Assembly: GCA_963809175.1 (NCBI GenBank)
Contig: CAWEIK010000003.1
Location: 496,001-560,000, forward strand
Direction: 5' to 3'
From: JACCTU01 sp963809175
GTDB lineage: Bacteria; Actinomycetota; Thermoleophilia; Gaiellales; Gaiellaceae
DNA: 64,000 bases
Every line of letters begins with the position of its first letter. Position 1 is the stretch's first letter. The notes under the pieces are model-generated. The model did no database searches, was not told the origin of the DNA, and was given only the letters and a program-made list of their open reading frames with translations. The position numbers were made by a program, and so were the translations under genes. Shown here one piece after another: positions 9,169-17,330 of the stretch.

Positions 9169-10623
9169 GTGTCCATCGTGCGTACCGGGGTGCTCAAGGG
9201 GGTCGTCGCAGGGGTCGTCGCGCTCGCACTGGCGCCGGCCGCGCTCGCGGGTGGACCCACGATGGTCGTCGGGGCCACCACGGACGTGGCGAAGCAGAGC
9301 GACCCGGCCCTGGCCCAGGCCGAGGTGCTCAGGGCCAAGGCGGCGGGCTTCACGGCGATCCGGCTGACGCAGCACTGGCTCCCCGGACAGGTCGAGCCGC
9401 CCGGCGGCGACCTGGCCGCCCTCCGCAACGCCGTCTTCGCGGCGACGGCGAACCAGCTGCAGGTCTTCCTCGTGGTGTCGCATCCCGGCAGCCGGACGAC
9501 ACCGCTGACCGCGCAGTCGCGCAAGGAGTTCGCGCAGTTTCTCGGTGCGCTCGCGAAGGCGCTCCCGGCGGTGCGCCACTACACGATCGGCAACGAGCCG
9601 AATCTGAACGGGTTCTGGATGCCGCAGTACGGACCGAACGGCGAGAACGCCGCCGCGCCTGCGTACCTGGCGCTCCTCGCCGAGGCCTACGACGCGCTGA
9701 AGGCGGTGTCGGCGAACATCGTCGTCCTCGGCGGCGCGCTCTCGCCCCGCGGCTCCGACAACCACACGCTGTCGAGGCACACGCACTCGCCGACCAAGTT
9801 CATCCTCGACCTGGGGACCGCGTACAAGGCGAGCGCGCGAACGAAGCCGGTCATGGACGCGCTCTCGATCAACCCCTTCCCCGACAACTCGAGCCAGTCG
9901 CCGGCGACCGCGCATCCGAACGGCACCTCGATCGGCGTCGCCGACTACGACAAGCTCGTCAAGCTGCTCGGGCAGGCCTTCGACGGCACGGCGCAACGCG
10001 GCTCGACGTTGCCGATCTACTACGGCGAGTTCGGGATCGAGTCGCTCCCACCGGCGGCGAAAGCGTCGCAGTACAGCGGCACCGAGCCGACGACGACGAA
10101 GCCGGTGGACGAGGCGAAGCAAGCTGCGAGCTACCGCAAGGCGCTCGAGCTCTCGTTCTGCCAGCCGAACGTCGTCGGGTTCTTCGCCTTCCTGACGATC
10201 GACGACCCGCGGCTTCCCGGCTGGCAGTCCGGCTTCTACTACCCGGACAAGACCGCGAAGACGTCCCTCGCGCTGATGAAGCAGGCCGCTCGTCAGACCC
10301 GCGGCGGGATCATCGCGAAGTGCGCGGCGCTCAGGCTCACGCCCGTCGTCGACCGCTTCGGCCCGTTCGGCTCGAACGGGCGCTACGGGGTCACGCTGCG
10401 CTGCAGTATCGACTGCGCCGTCGAGACCTCGCTCCAGCGCATGTCCGACAACAAGGTGGTCGCGAAGCACACCGGCAAGGCGTTCGCGGGCATCTACTCG
10501 GTCGTGCGGCTCCCGAAGCTGGCGCTGGTCAAGGGCGTCTACAAGTTCAACGTCGCGTTCTACGCCCCGGTCAACCGCGGCGCGACCGTGGTCAAGAGCA
10601 CCAGGGCCTTCAGCGTCCGCTAG
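9169..10623 (+). CDS. Secreted glycoside-hydrolase-like (beta/alpha) barrel protein
   Basis: A 484-residue exported protein with signal peptide (VLKGVVAGVVALALAPAALAG). The body resembles clan A glycosidases (GH5/GH39 type): the segment HYTIGNEPNLNGFW carries the Asn-Glu expected of the acid/base, and LPIYYGEFGIES places a Glu where the nucleophile would be. A C-terminal beta domain of about 100 residues follows (GPFGSNGRYGVTLRCSIDCA onward). Substrate is unknown. Start is GTG 9169, with further GTG codons at 9178 and nearby as alternatives. The stop shares CTAG with the convergent gene. Confidence 0.75.
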   Translation: MSIVRTGVLKGVVAGVVALALAPAALAGGPTMVVGATTDVAKQSDPALAQAEVLRAKAAGFTAIRLTQHWLPGQVEPPGGDLAALRNAVFAATANQLQVFLVVSHPGSRTTPLTAQSRKEFAQFLGALAKALPAVRHYTIGNEPNLNGFWMPQYGPNGENAAAPAYLALLAEAYDALKAVSANIVVLGGALSPRGSDNHTLSRHTHSPTKFILDLGTAYKASARTKPVMDALSINPFPDNSSQSPATAHPNGTSIGVADYDKLVKLLGQAFDGTAQRGSTLPIYYGEFGIESLPPAAKASQYSGTEPTTTKPVDEAKQAASYRKALELSFCQPNVVGFFAFLTIDDPRLPGWQSGFYYPDKTAKTSLALMKQAARQTRGGIIAKCAALRLTPVVDRFGPFGSNGRYGVTLRCSIDCAVETSLQRMSDNKVVAKHTGKAFAGIYSVVRLPKLALVKGVYKFNVAFYAPVNRGATVVKSTRAFSVR

Positions 10624-11270
10624 CGGCGGGTGAAGACGAGCGACCAGCGCGTCAGGGTGCGAACCTCGCCCGTCAACTCACCGCCGAACGGCGCGGAAGG
10701 ATTCGAGCTTCCCGTCGCGGTTATGTGCGAGAGCCGTTCGTCGCGAAGCTTCCGCTCGCGGTCGCGGACCTTGACGCTCTCGAGCCGAGGCTCGTCGCGC
10801 AGCGTGGCACGAACCGACGCAAGCTCGGACGCGCAGGTCCAGCCGGGGCTTCGGTAACGCAGATTCGTGAGGGCCACCACATCGCCTCGTACGATCAGGC
10901 GCACCGATCCCGAGACTGTTGCTCGGCTGGTCGGACACCTGTGCTCTTGCGTCAGGCATGAACCCCCCGGACTCTCGCCCCCGGTCTCGGTTCCTCCCCG
11001 CAGCTCGAGGGATACCCGCACGGGGATCGTGCCTCCACTTCTCCCGACCGGTGCCGGCGCCGCAGTCTTGATCGTCACGAGACGACGGCCTGCTCCGGCC
11101 TCGTAGTCATTGCACGAGGCAGCGTTCTGCCACGTCCAGCTTCGGTCGAGACGAGCATTGAGCGTCACCCCGAACTCGACCGGCTCGGCCAGCGGAGTTG
11201 CAGGCGCGCCGAGGCCCACCGCCGCCGCAGCCGCACCCGCCGTGATCAGCCAACCGACCATGACTAGCAT
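10620..11270 (-). CDS. Exported protein of unknown function
   Basis: From the ATG at 11270 (or 11261) the product has an N-terminal hydrophobic segment (MLVMVGWLITAGAAAAAVGLGA) fitting a signal peptide or anchor, then about 190 residues of beta-rich soluble sequence with four cysteines (SCNDYEAG, GSCLTQEHRCPTS, WTCASEL) that may form disulfides outside the membrane. I recognise no family. Its stop overlaps the stop of the convergent glycosidase-like gene through CTAG at 10620-10623, and its start is 9 bp from the divergent heme-enzyme gene. Confidence 0.65.
   Translation of the reverse strand: MLVMVGWLITAGAAAAAVGLGAPATPLAEPVEFGVTLNARLDRSWTWQNAASCNDYEAGAGRRLVTIKTAAPAPVGRSGGTIPVRVSLELRGGTETGGESPGGSCLTQEHRCPTSRATVSGSVRLIVRGDVVALTNLRYRSPGWTCASELASVRATLRDEPRLESVKVRDRERKLRDERLSHITATGSSNPSAPFGGELTGEVRTLTRWSLVFTRR
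11265..11270 (+). promoter_or_regulatory. -10 box for the chlorite dismutase-family gene
   Basis: TAGCAT, 9 nt before GTG 11280. It covers the start codon of the divergent gene on the minus strand. Confidence 0.5.
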
Positions 11271-11279
11271 TCTGACCGA

Positions 11280-11969
11280 GTGGAGGGCCAATACGTCGCC
11301 TACAGCTTCTTCCGGGTCGACCCGGCCTGGCGTCGGCTACCGGTCGAGGAGCGCGCCGCCGGCAAGGACGCCTTCGCCGAGGTCGTCGAGGGCTGGGCCG
11401 AGCGGATGGACTCGCTCCGCGCCTACTCGGTCTCGGGCGTTCGTCCGGACAGCGACTTCTTCCTCTGGAAGATCACCTCGCGCTACCAGGACCTCGGCGA
11501 GCTCGGCGCGGAGCTGAACGCGACGCCGCTCGCCGGCTGGCTCGAGACGCCGTACTCGTACCTCGCCACGACGAAGGCCTCCGAGTACACGTCTGCGCGC
11601 CGCCCGCGCAAGGTCACTCCCAAAGGTTCTCCGTATCTGGTCGTCTACCCGTTCGTGAAGACGCGGCCGTGGTACGCGCTCACGCCGGAGCACCGCCAGA
11701 AGGCGATGGACGAGCACATCGAGACCGGTCGGCGGTTCCCGACGATCCACAACCACACGACCTACTCGTTCGGGATCGACGACCAGGAGTTCATGACCGC
11801 GTTCGAGTGCGACGAGCCCGCGGACTTCATGCACCTGATGCTGACGCTGCGCGACAGCGAGGCGTCGAGCTACACGGAGCGCGACACCCCGATCTTCGTC
11901 GGCGAGGGCATGGAGATTCGCGCTGCCCTCGACCGTCTCGACGGCGCTTCTCTGCGCGTCGAGGCCTAG
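11280..11969 (+). CDS. hemQ: Chlorite dismutase-family heme protein, probable coproheme decarboxylase
   Basis: In actinobacteria this family (HemQ/ChdC) converts coproheme III to heme b in the last step of the coproporphyrin-dependent heme pathway. The 229-residue protein has VAYSFFRVDPAWRRLP at the N-terminus, the conserved KTRPWYALTPEHRQKAMDEH, the heme-pocket stretch FPTIHNHTTYSFGIDDQEFM with candidate His ligand, and LMLTLRDSEASSYTERDTPIF at the end. Length is usual for the family. GTG 11280 is chosen from the -10 box spacing. No other heme genes are nearby, so assignment to ChdC over other family members rests on sequence alone. Confidence 0.85.
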   Translation: MEGQYVAYSFFRVDPAWRRLPVEERAAGKDAFAEVVEGWAERMDSLRAYSVSGVRPDSDFFLWKITSRYQDLGELGAELNATPLAGWLETPYSYLATTKASEYTSARRPRKVTPKGSPYLVVYPFVKTRPWYALTPEHRQKAMDEHIETGRRFPTIHNHTTYSFGIDDQEFMTAFECDEPADFMHLMLTLRDSEASSYTERDTPIFVGEGMEIRAALDRLDGASLRVEA

Positions 11970-11973
11970 AGCC

Positions 11974-12618
11974 CTACCCGGCCCGGCTGAACGTCACATG
12001 CGTGACGCCGCTGGGCGAGGTGGTGGCCTCGACCTCGTAGTCCTGCTCGAGACCCTCCAGCCCGTCCCAGAGGCGTACGCCTCGGCCGAGCAGGATCGGG
12101 ACCACCACCGTGTGCAGGTGGTCGACGAGCCCGGCAGCAAGGAAGTCGCGGATCATGGTGGGACCTCCGCCGAGGCGCACGTCCTGGCCGCCCGCAGCCT
12201 CGCGGGCCGTCTCGAGCGCCTCGGCAGGCGAGGCGTCGAGGAAGTGGAACGTCGTGCCGCCCTCCAGCTCGATCGACGGGCGCGGGTGATGCGTGAGGAT
12301 GAACGTCGGTGTGTGGAACGGCGGGTTGGGACCCCACCAGCCCTTCCACTCCGGATCCTCGTGCCATCCGGGCGGGCCGAACTTCCCGGCACCCATGATC
12401 TCGGCGCCGATCTCCGGACCGTGCTGCCGGGCGAAGGCGTCGTCGACGCCGCCGCTGCCCCCGGGCCGGCCGACCTGCTCGCCCCACCACCGGGTGCCGA
12501 ACAGCCACTCGTGCAGCCCTTCGCCCGCGTGGCCGAACGGCGCCTCGAGACTCTGACCCTCGCCGGTGGCGAAACCGTCGAGCGAGATGGTGAAGTTGTG
12601 CACGCGGGTGAGAGACAT
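11974..12618 (-). CDS. Dihydrofolate reductase/RibD C-terminal family protein
   Basis: A 214-residue reductase-fold protein beginning MSLTRVHNFTISLDGFATG, the usual first strand of the RibD-C group, with LGGGPTMIRDFLAAGLVDHL (cofactor-side helix) and VVPILLGRGVRLWDGL near the end. Such proteins bind NADPH; the substrate is unknown and many are stand-alone DHFR-like reductases. The ATG at 12618 has AGAGGAG 6 nt upstream, which overlaps the stop codon of the preceding membrane protein, so the three genes 13363-11974 form an operon. Confidence 0.85.
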   Translation of the reverse strand: MSLTRVHNFTISLDGFATGEGQSLEAPFGHAGEGLHEWLFGTRWWGEQVGRPGGSGGVDDAFARQHGPEIGAEIMGAGKFGPPGWHEDPEWKGWWGPNPPFHTPTFILTHHPRPSIELEGGTTFHFLDASPAEALETAREAAGGQDVRLGGGPTMIRDFLAAGLVDHLHTVVVPILLGRGVRLWDGLEGLEQDYEVEATTSPSGVTHVTFSRAG

Positions 12619-12629
12619 CGTCGACTCCT

Positions 12630-13007
12630 CTAATAGCCGTAGGTGTGCTGGCTGCGCCACGCGCGGAATCCCGCGTAGCCGCAGACCAGGAGCACGAGCA
12701 GGAACGCCACCGCCCCGAGGCCGCTCGCTCCCCAGAAGCTGAAGACGAGCAGGTCGAAGACGATCAGGAGCGCGGCGCCGTAAAGCGCGAGCTGCGCCCG
12801 CAGCGGCCAGGCGGAGATCTCCTCGCGCCGCTCACGCCACACGAGGAAGACGAAGAAGGCGATCGCGAGCAGGAACGCGATCTGCGCGAGGATCGCGAGT
12901 GAGGCCAGGACGTTGTAGAGGTTCAGCACGACCACCGTGAGCGCGATCGCGCCGATGATCAGAAAGCCGCGGACCGACGGGTTGAGCTTGTCCCAGTAGC
13001 GCCGCAT
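12630..13007 (-). CDS. Small integral membrane protein, four predicted spans
   Basis: The 125-residue product (MRRYWDKLNPSVRGFLIIG...) has four hydrophobic segments, the first two and last two paired by short loops (WRERREEISAWP lies between pairs). No family recognised. Its ATG shares one base with the stop of the upstream membrane gene (TGATG at 13005-13009), a typical coupling signal, and its stop overlaps the ribosome site of the reductase gene. A role linked to the neighbouring membrane protein is inferred from this arrangement only. Confidence 0.75.
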   Translation of the reverse strand: MRRYWDKLNPSVRGFLIIGAIALTVVVLNLYNVLASLAILAQIAFLLAIAFFVFLVWRERREEISAWPLRAQLALYGAALLIVFDLLVFSFWGASGLGAVAFLLVLLVCGYAGFRAWRSQHTYGY

Positions 13008-13363
13008 CAGCCGGAGGTCGTCCAGGCTCGTACGGCGAGTGCGGCAGCGACGAACGACGTGCCGGCGAACCACGCGAGCCGGCGGCGCGGATCCGCCGGG
13101 GCGTAGAACCAGGGCGCCAACACGACGAGCAGCGCGAGCGTGCCGTAGACGTAGTGGAGGTCGTCCGCGGTCCGGCGACCGTCACCGACGAGCAGCAGGC
13201 CGAGCGCGACCTGCGCGACGCAGACCGTCTGCACCAGCGCGAGCACGTGGCCGAGCGTCGCCCCCGCCTCCGCGCGCCGGAAGTAGGTGACCCCACCCCA
13301 TACCGCCGCGAGACCCGCGACCGCGATCACCCCGTACGCGACCCAGCCGTGCGCCGTTAGCAT
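13007..13363 (-). CDS. Small integral membrane protein with conserved-looking histidines
   Basis: A 118-residue protein with four hydrophobic segments (GWVAYGVIAVAGLAAVWGGV, HVLALVQTVCVAQVALGLLL, HYVYGTLALLVVLAPWFYA, WFAGTSFVAAALAV). Histidines stand at the mouths of three of them (AHGW, LGHVL, LHYVYG), which would suit heme or metal binding, though I do not recognise the family. ATG 13363 lies 8 nt behind TAGGGT, so this first gene of a three-gene operon is likely leaderless. Confidence 0.75.
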   Translation of the reverse strand: MLTAHGWVAYGVIAVAGLAAVWGGVTYFRRAEAGATLGHVLALVQTVCVAQVALGLLLVGDGRRTADDLHYVYGTLALLVVLAPWFYAPADPRRRLAWFAGTSFVAAALAVRAWTTSG

Positions 13364-13371
13364 CGCTGCGG

Positions 13372-13377
13372 ACCCTA
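13372..13377 (-). promoter_or_regulatory. -10 box for the three-gene membrane/reductase operon
   Basis: TAGGGT on the minus strand, 8 nt before ATG 13363. It overlaps TACAGA on the plus strand, a weaker candidate for the divergent peroxiredoxin gene. Confidence 0.55.
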
Positions 13378-13390
13378 CAGAGAGGATCGC

Positions 13391-13850
13391 ATGGTCGAGG
13401 AAGGCAAGCCCGCACCGGACTTCGAGCTGACGAGCGACTCGGGCGAGCAGCGTGAAGCTGTCCGACTTCCGCGGGAAGCCGGTCGTTCTCTACTTCTATC
13501 CCAAGGACGACACGCCCGGCTGCACGACGCAGGCTTGTGGGATCCGCGACAACTACGGCGCCTTCGCCGAACGAGGAGCGGTCGTGCTCGGCGTGAGCCC
13601 CGACGAGGAGACGTCACACGTGAAGTTCAAGGAGAAGTACGGGCTGCCCTTCACGCTGCTCGCCGACCCGGAGCACAAGGTCGCCGACGACTACGGCGTC
13701 TGGGGCGAGAAGAATGCGTACGGGAAGACCTACATGGGCGTCAACCGGTCGACCTTCCTGATCGACTCCGACGGCAACGTTGCCAAGGTGATGCACAAGG
13801 TCAAGCCGGACACGCACGCCGACGACGTGCTCGCCGCACTGCCGAGCTAG
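13391..13850 (+). CDS. bcp: Bcp-type peroxiredoxin, interrupted by one frameshift
   Basis: Reduces peroxides through a thiol. The first frame reads MVEEGKPAPDFELTSDSGEQ; the second continues KLSDFRGKPVVLYFYPKDDTPGCTTQACGIRD to ALPS. An indel (one extra or two missing bases) lies at about 13446-13452. The peroxidatic Cys is in TPGCT and the resolving Cys follows after four residues (TTQAC), the atypical 2-Cys arrangement of Bcp/PrxQ. AGAGG precedes the ATG by 5 nt. The stop codon shares CTAG with the convergent lipoprotein gene. Confidence 0.9.
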
Positions 13851-13987
13851 TAGCCGTACCCCGAGTCGTCCGTCTGGGTGGTGTTCGTTCCGCCGCCCCC
13901 GCCCCCACCGCCGCTGTCGTCGCCGCCGCAGCCGGCCGGAACGAGGAGGACGAGCGCGAGGGTCAGGAGCACGAGTGTGCGTTTCAC
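13847..13987 (-). CDS. Small glycine-rich lipoprotein
   Basis: From GTG 13987 the 46-residue product reads MKRTLVLLTLALVLLVPAGC followed by GGDDSGGGGGGGG and TNTTQTDDSGYGY. The lipobox VPAGC predicts lipid attachment at Cys20; only about 26 residues of glycine- and Thr/Asp-rich tail remain outside. No family or function is recognised. Its stop codon overlaps that of the peroxiredoxin gene through CTAG (13847-13850). Confidence 0.6.
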   Translation of the reverse strand: MKRTLVLLTLALVLLVPAGCGGDDSGGGGGGGGTNTTQTDDSGYGY

Positions 13988-14048
13988 GCTTCGAGATACG
14001 CATCGCGCCGTGATGCGGTTTTCGTTCGAGGACCGCACCGCAAGAGTC

Positions 14049-14066
14049 GGCGCCGACCGGGGTCTG
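14049..14066. repeat. Copy 2 of dispersed 18-nt intergenic sequence
   Basis: GGCGCCGACCGGGGTCTG, differing at one base from 2460-2477. Both copies lie in gene-free DNA. Confidence 0.5.
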
Positions 14067-14112
14067 TAGCGCGGTCGAGCTCCCGCACTCTGGGATCGAC
14101 TGCTAGGACAAC

Positions 14113-14151
14113 GGGAACCCCGTCAGGCGACTGCTCTGGCGGGGTCCTCCC
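14113..14151. repeat. Long imperfect hairpin
   Basis: GGGAACCCCGTCAG (14113-14126) can pair with CTGGCGGGGTCCTCCC (14136-14151), with one G-U pair and a small bulge. It lies between the lipoprotein gene start and the small membrane gene and resembles the stem near 16756-16779 in sequence. Confidence 0.45.
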
Positions 14152-14218
14152 GTACTCGAGGGTCGAATCGGCCTCGCCTGTGGAAAACGTCCGCCGACCG
14201 ATCCGTTAAAGATGGGGC

Positions 14219-14356
14219 GTGCCCTTCGTCGATCTGCTCCTCATCGTCGGGGCCGCCTGGCTCCTGCTCGACGTCCTGGTCATCGTCGTTGCGCTGATCC
14301 GCGCCCGGGGGCGCGGGTCGGGCCTCAGCCGGTCACCGCAACAACCACCCGCCTGA
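14219..14356 (+). CDS. Predicted 45-residue membrane mini-protein
   Basis: GTG 14219 to TGA 14356 encodes MPFVDLLLIVGAAWLLLDVL then VIVVALIRARGRGSG and a short polar tail. The first 27 residues are one long hydrophobic span and the basic RARGR would stay in the cytoplasm. The ORF has clear third-position GC bias. No family recognised. A strong hairpin lies 28 nt downstream. TAAAGAT, close to a -10 box, lies 6 nt upstream. Confidence 0.5.
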   Translation: MPFVDLLLIVGAAWLLLDVLVIVVALIRARGRGSGLSRSPQQPPA

Positions 14357-14383
14357 TCGGCACGACAGCCTCGGCGCAAGGTT

Positions 14384-14412
14384 CCCTGCTCAGCGGGATC
14401 TTCTGAGCAGGG
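14384..14412 (+). terminator. 10-bp hairpin after the membrane mini-protein
   Basis: CCCTGCTCAG (14384-14393), 9-nt loop, CTGAGCAGGG (14403-14412); a perfect stem without a clear T run. Confidence 0.5.
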
Positions 14413-14440
14413 AGGCAGCAACCGACAGTCGGGGCCGACG

Positions 14441-14668
14441 TTGACGGTACGCGAGGACGAGGAGCGGGGATCCGAGGCTCAGGCGAGCCTCCCGCCTGCG
14501 CTGCCACCGGAAGCAATCCCGGTCGAGGTCGACGCAACGGCGGCGCGTTCCCCGCGGAAGGCGACGAAGACCCGCGTGGCCGTTGCCGCCGCAATGCTCT
14601 TCGTCGTCGCGCTCCAGCTCGTTTGGGTCGTCGCCCTCGGTTTCTGGGTCGTTCGCATCGTGTGGTAG
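14441..14668 (+). CDS. Small single-span membrane protein
   Basis: A 75-residue ORF from TTG 14441: about 40 acidic and Pro/Ala-rich residues, a basic patch (RSPRKATKTR), then a C-terminal hydrophobic segment (VAVAAAMLFVVALQLVWVVA and on to VVRIVW). This is the layout of a tail-anchored protein. No family recognised. The start is weak (TTG, no ribosome site or -10 box), so either the start is wrong or the ORF is not expressed. Confidence 0.42.
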   Translation: MTVREDEERGSEAQASLPPALPPEAIPVEVDATAARSPRKATKTRVAVAAAMLFVVALQLVWVVALGFWVVRIVW

Positions 14669-14728
14669 CCCGCCCATGGTCCGCTGCGACTGGCGCAACG
14701 TCTAGTGCTCGGACGCCCCGAACGCCTT

Positions 14729-14734
14729 TAGGAT
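14729..14734 (+). promoter_or_regulatory. -10 box for zinc-ribbon mini-protein
   Basis: TAGGAT, 8 nt before ATG 14743. Confidence 0.5.
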
Positions 14735-14742
14735 CGCCCTTG

Positions 14743-14919
14743 ATGCGGTTGTGGTGCGTCGAGTGCGGCAGGCCGTCCGGCCCGGAGGCGAAGGGCTGGC
14801 GGCTCTACCGCGTCGAGGATCCAGACGAGGAGGGCGAGGAGATCCTCGCCGCCTACTGTCGGGCTTGCGCTGTCACCGAGCTTGGTCAGTGGTGGGCAGA
14901 GCGCAAGGAAGCGGACTAG
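14743..14919 (+). CDS. Small zinc-ribbon-like protein
   Basis: The 58-residue product MRLWCVECGRPSGPEAKGWR has one CxxC near the start and a second (AAYCRACAVTE) about 30 residues later, separated by an acidic hairpin (EDPDEEGEEI). Four cysteines in this spacing fit a zinc ribbon; the protein ends soon after (WWAERKEAD). ATG 14743 is set by the -10 box spacing and by the absence of coding character upstream. Function unknown. Confidence 0.65.
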   Translation: MRLWCVECGRPSGPEAKGWRLYRVEDPDEEGEEILAAYCRACAVTELGQWWAERKEAD

Positions 14920-16693
14920 CCCGGTCTCCTTCTGCGGGGCGCGCGCGGGGCTAGCCGCGGCGTAGGACCGCCACGATCTCGTCACACGCCGCGGCCGTCA
15001 CGGCGACGCGTCGTCATGGAGCCGACGCATAGGCCATCGCAGCCGACGCGAGCACGATCCAGGGCATCCCTCGATCCAGGGACAGAACGCAAGAAACCAG
15101 GCCCACGAAGACTCTGCTGAGTGAGGGCCGGCATGACGTCGCAGGTTCGGTGGGCGCCGGCGACCCGCCTCGCCGCTGCGCTCAGGACAACAGCCAACGC
15201 AGGCTCGCAGGGCAAGGCGGATGAGTGGAGCTCCGGCGCTCGCACGCGCACGTCGCGCCCTGTCAGCGCGCACGTGAGCGCCCGAGCCCGCAACCAGACA
15301 TGCGGCTTCGCGCGCGGCGATCCTCTGTCACCGGGTCAGCGTCGAGCTCGGTCCGGGCGGAGCTGCCCGACGCGCAGCCGGGCGCTCGTCGCGCAGGAAG
15401 CACAGTGTAGCTATCCGGGGAGGGGGAATGCGGCGTGCCCTCCCCACAAGAACCGCGGCCATGCGGCCACCACGCTGCACGGCAGCGCCTTCGCTGCTCG
15501 CTGCACGCGGGCGCAGGCACATTCGAGCTCGAGGACGGCCGCCCGACCGCCGACCGGGGTCAGCGCTGACCGCCGCGGTACCGAACCGGAAGGCCGGCGA
15601 CACGACCCCGCTCGGACCGGGCCGGTCGCGTCTCGCGTCACGGAGGTTCCGAGGGAGCGCGATCGCTACGGCGTCGAGCCACCGTACGGAGTCGGCGAAA
15701 CGGCGGCATCGCCGACTAACAGCGCTCGCGGGCGGGCGCGAGCGGATCAAACAGGCCGTCTAGTAACGTACCAGCTAAGCGGGGCGCTTACTGGCGCGCG
15801 GTCCGAACGTCGCGTCAAGGACGACGCTCGCAGGCGTTCGTCGCGGCGTCGATGTGAAGCTAATCGCGCCGCCTCGGTGTGGGCACGTAGCGGAAGCCGT
15901 CGGCCGCTCAGTCTCGACCCCAGGTCGCGAAGCTCATGATGGTACGTGCGGTGTGAGGCGTTGCCGAATACGAAGACTTGTCCGTCGTGACGTCGCCGCC
16001 GGAGTACGGCGTGCCGTCGGCATGGTCTGATCTGCTGTTTGCGAAGGAAACGAGCCGTGCCCAAGTTTAGGTCACGCCAGAGCGCGCTGACCCGGGGCAG
16101 CCGAAGGGCCTCGTGCACGCCGAGCGCGTGAGGCCGTTTGCCGTCGTCGCCGGCGAGTGTCGGGTGATGTCGAGAGGTAGCCGTGCGCTGCGATGAGTTT
16201 CGCCTGTGCGGCCGGTTCTCAGTTGCATCGGGATGGTCTCGTGAACGATGCTGATGTCGCGGTCGCGCCGGGCGGCTCGGCGCGGTGCCCGTGGCGAGGA
16301 GCGCGGCAGCAAGTGGCGAGGATCGTGAGGCGGAGCACTCGCTGCATGATCTCTCCGGACCGCCGGATGGTCAAGGCGGTGGACGATCGGAGAGCGGAGA
16401 CCGCTAGCTGCCGCCGCACGGGTTTGCTCGATACCTATTCCATCGCTGAAGCCCCGCCCGGGGGCCGTTCTCGAGCGAGCACGGCCTTCGGCCCGAGGGC
16501 GATGGCTGGTTCGTCCTGACGCACGCAACGCGGAGCGCGCAGAACTCCGAGCTGCACGGCTCGGTCTGCGGTTCGAAGGGTACGAGCCGTTCCCACAACT
16601 CGGCCGCAGCCTGAAGGCCGTGCTCGGGGACCGAAGGGGCGAGGCGACCGGCGACCCCCTCGCTGTGCGCGAGCACGCCGCAAGCAACCGCGC

Positions 16694-16780
16694 GAAGCGG
16701 GGTCCGTGGCACGGTCGAGTCTCCTGTCTCACGGGATCGACCGTGAGGACGACGGGATCCCCGCCGGTCTGGCGGGATCT
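16694..16780. repeat. Imperfect direct repeat, unit 1
   Basis: Begins GAAGCGGGGTCCGTGG and includes TCGACCGT, ACGGGATCC and a GATCCC/GGGATC hairpin (16756-16779). The same order of blocks recurs about 124 bp downstream. Confidence 0.45.
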
Positions 16781-16817
16781 ACGTTTCTGGAGCCGGAAAA
16801 GAAAAGGCCCGGCGACC

Positions 16818-16890
16818 GAAGCGGGGCCGTGGCTGGTCGAGTCCGGGCGACGGGTCGACCGTCTGGCAACGGGATCCGCGCCGGGTCTGG
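16818..16890. repeat. Imperfect direct repeat, unit 2
   Basis: Begins GAAGCGGGGCCGTGG, then GGTCGAGTC, TCGACCGTCTGG, AACGGGATCC and GCCGGGTCTGG, in the order seen in unit 1 but about 14 nt shorter. Confidence 0.45.
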
Positions 16891-17192
16891 GAGAGCCGCT
16901 CGGATCACGAGCCGTGAGAGGTCGGCTACGCCCGGCGGCTCAGCGGCCGTACCCCAAGCTCCGCCTCGACCCCGTCTCGTACCACCTGCGTGAGAGCGGA
17001 GGGCATGAGAAGCGGCGCGAGCGCTGGCGGCTGACGACTTGCAGTCGGATCCGCCGGTGGGAAGCGAGGCCGAGGCACCGCTGCGGGGCCAGGCCTGTCG
17101 CCACCTTCGACGCCTACGACGAGCAGGCGGTTGGGCAGTGAGCAGCAGAGGTATGGGGCGCGGATCGACGCAGGGAACGCCGGGATCGGTTA

Positions 17193-17276
17193 TGCGGATG
17201 AGAGGACTTGAACCTCCACGGGGTTGCCCCCACACGGCCCTGAACCGTGCGCGTCTACCAATTCCGCCACATCCGC
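17193..17276 (-). tRNA. tRNA-Leu (anticodon CAG)
   Basis: On the minus strand the sequence starts GCGGATGTGGCGGAATTGG, has the D-loop GGTAGACGC, the anticodon stem CACGG/CCGTG around TTCAGGG (anticodon CAG, plus-strand 17240-17242), a long class II variable arm (TGGGGGCAACCCCG), the T-loop GGTTCAAGTCC and the acceptor partner CATCCGC plus A. CCA is not encoded. Confidence 0.97.
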
Positions 17277-17330
17277 GAGAGGGGCCAGTGTAGCGCCTGA
17301 CTTTCAGGCCCCTAACACGTCGGACGTACC

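Larger units (their letters stand above)
14920..17192. other. 2.3-kb region without a supportable gene
   Basis: Open frames here are short to medium, arginine-rich on all strands and without recognisable domains or starts, unlike neighbouring genes. I see no transposase, integrase or tRNA. It does hold hairpins (for example about 15418-15446), a relative of the dispersed 18-nt sequence near 15547, and an imperfect direct repeat at 16694-16890. It could be an old island remnant or decayed coding DNA next to the tRNA-Leu gene. Confidence 0.55.

Noticed and set aside
15121..15939. 272-codon plus-strand frame in the gene-free region
   Set aside because: Arg/Ser/Pro-rich composition, no start signal, no domain, and comparable frames exist on both strands.
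17193..17276. tRNA-Leu as an active attachment site
   Set aside because: I found no integrase gene and no second copy of the tRNA 3' end nearby.
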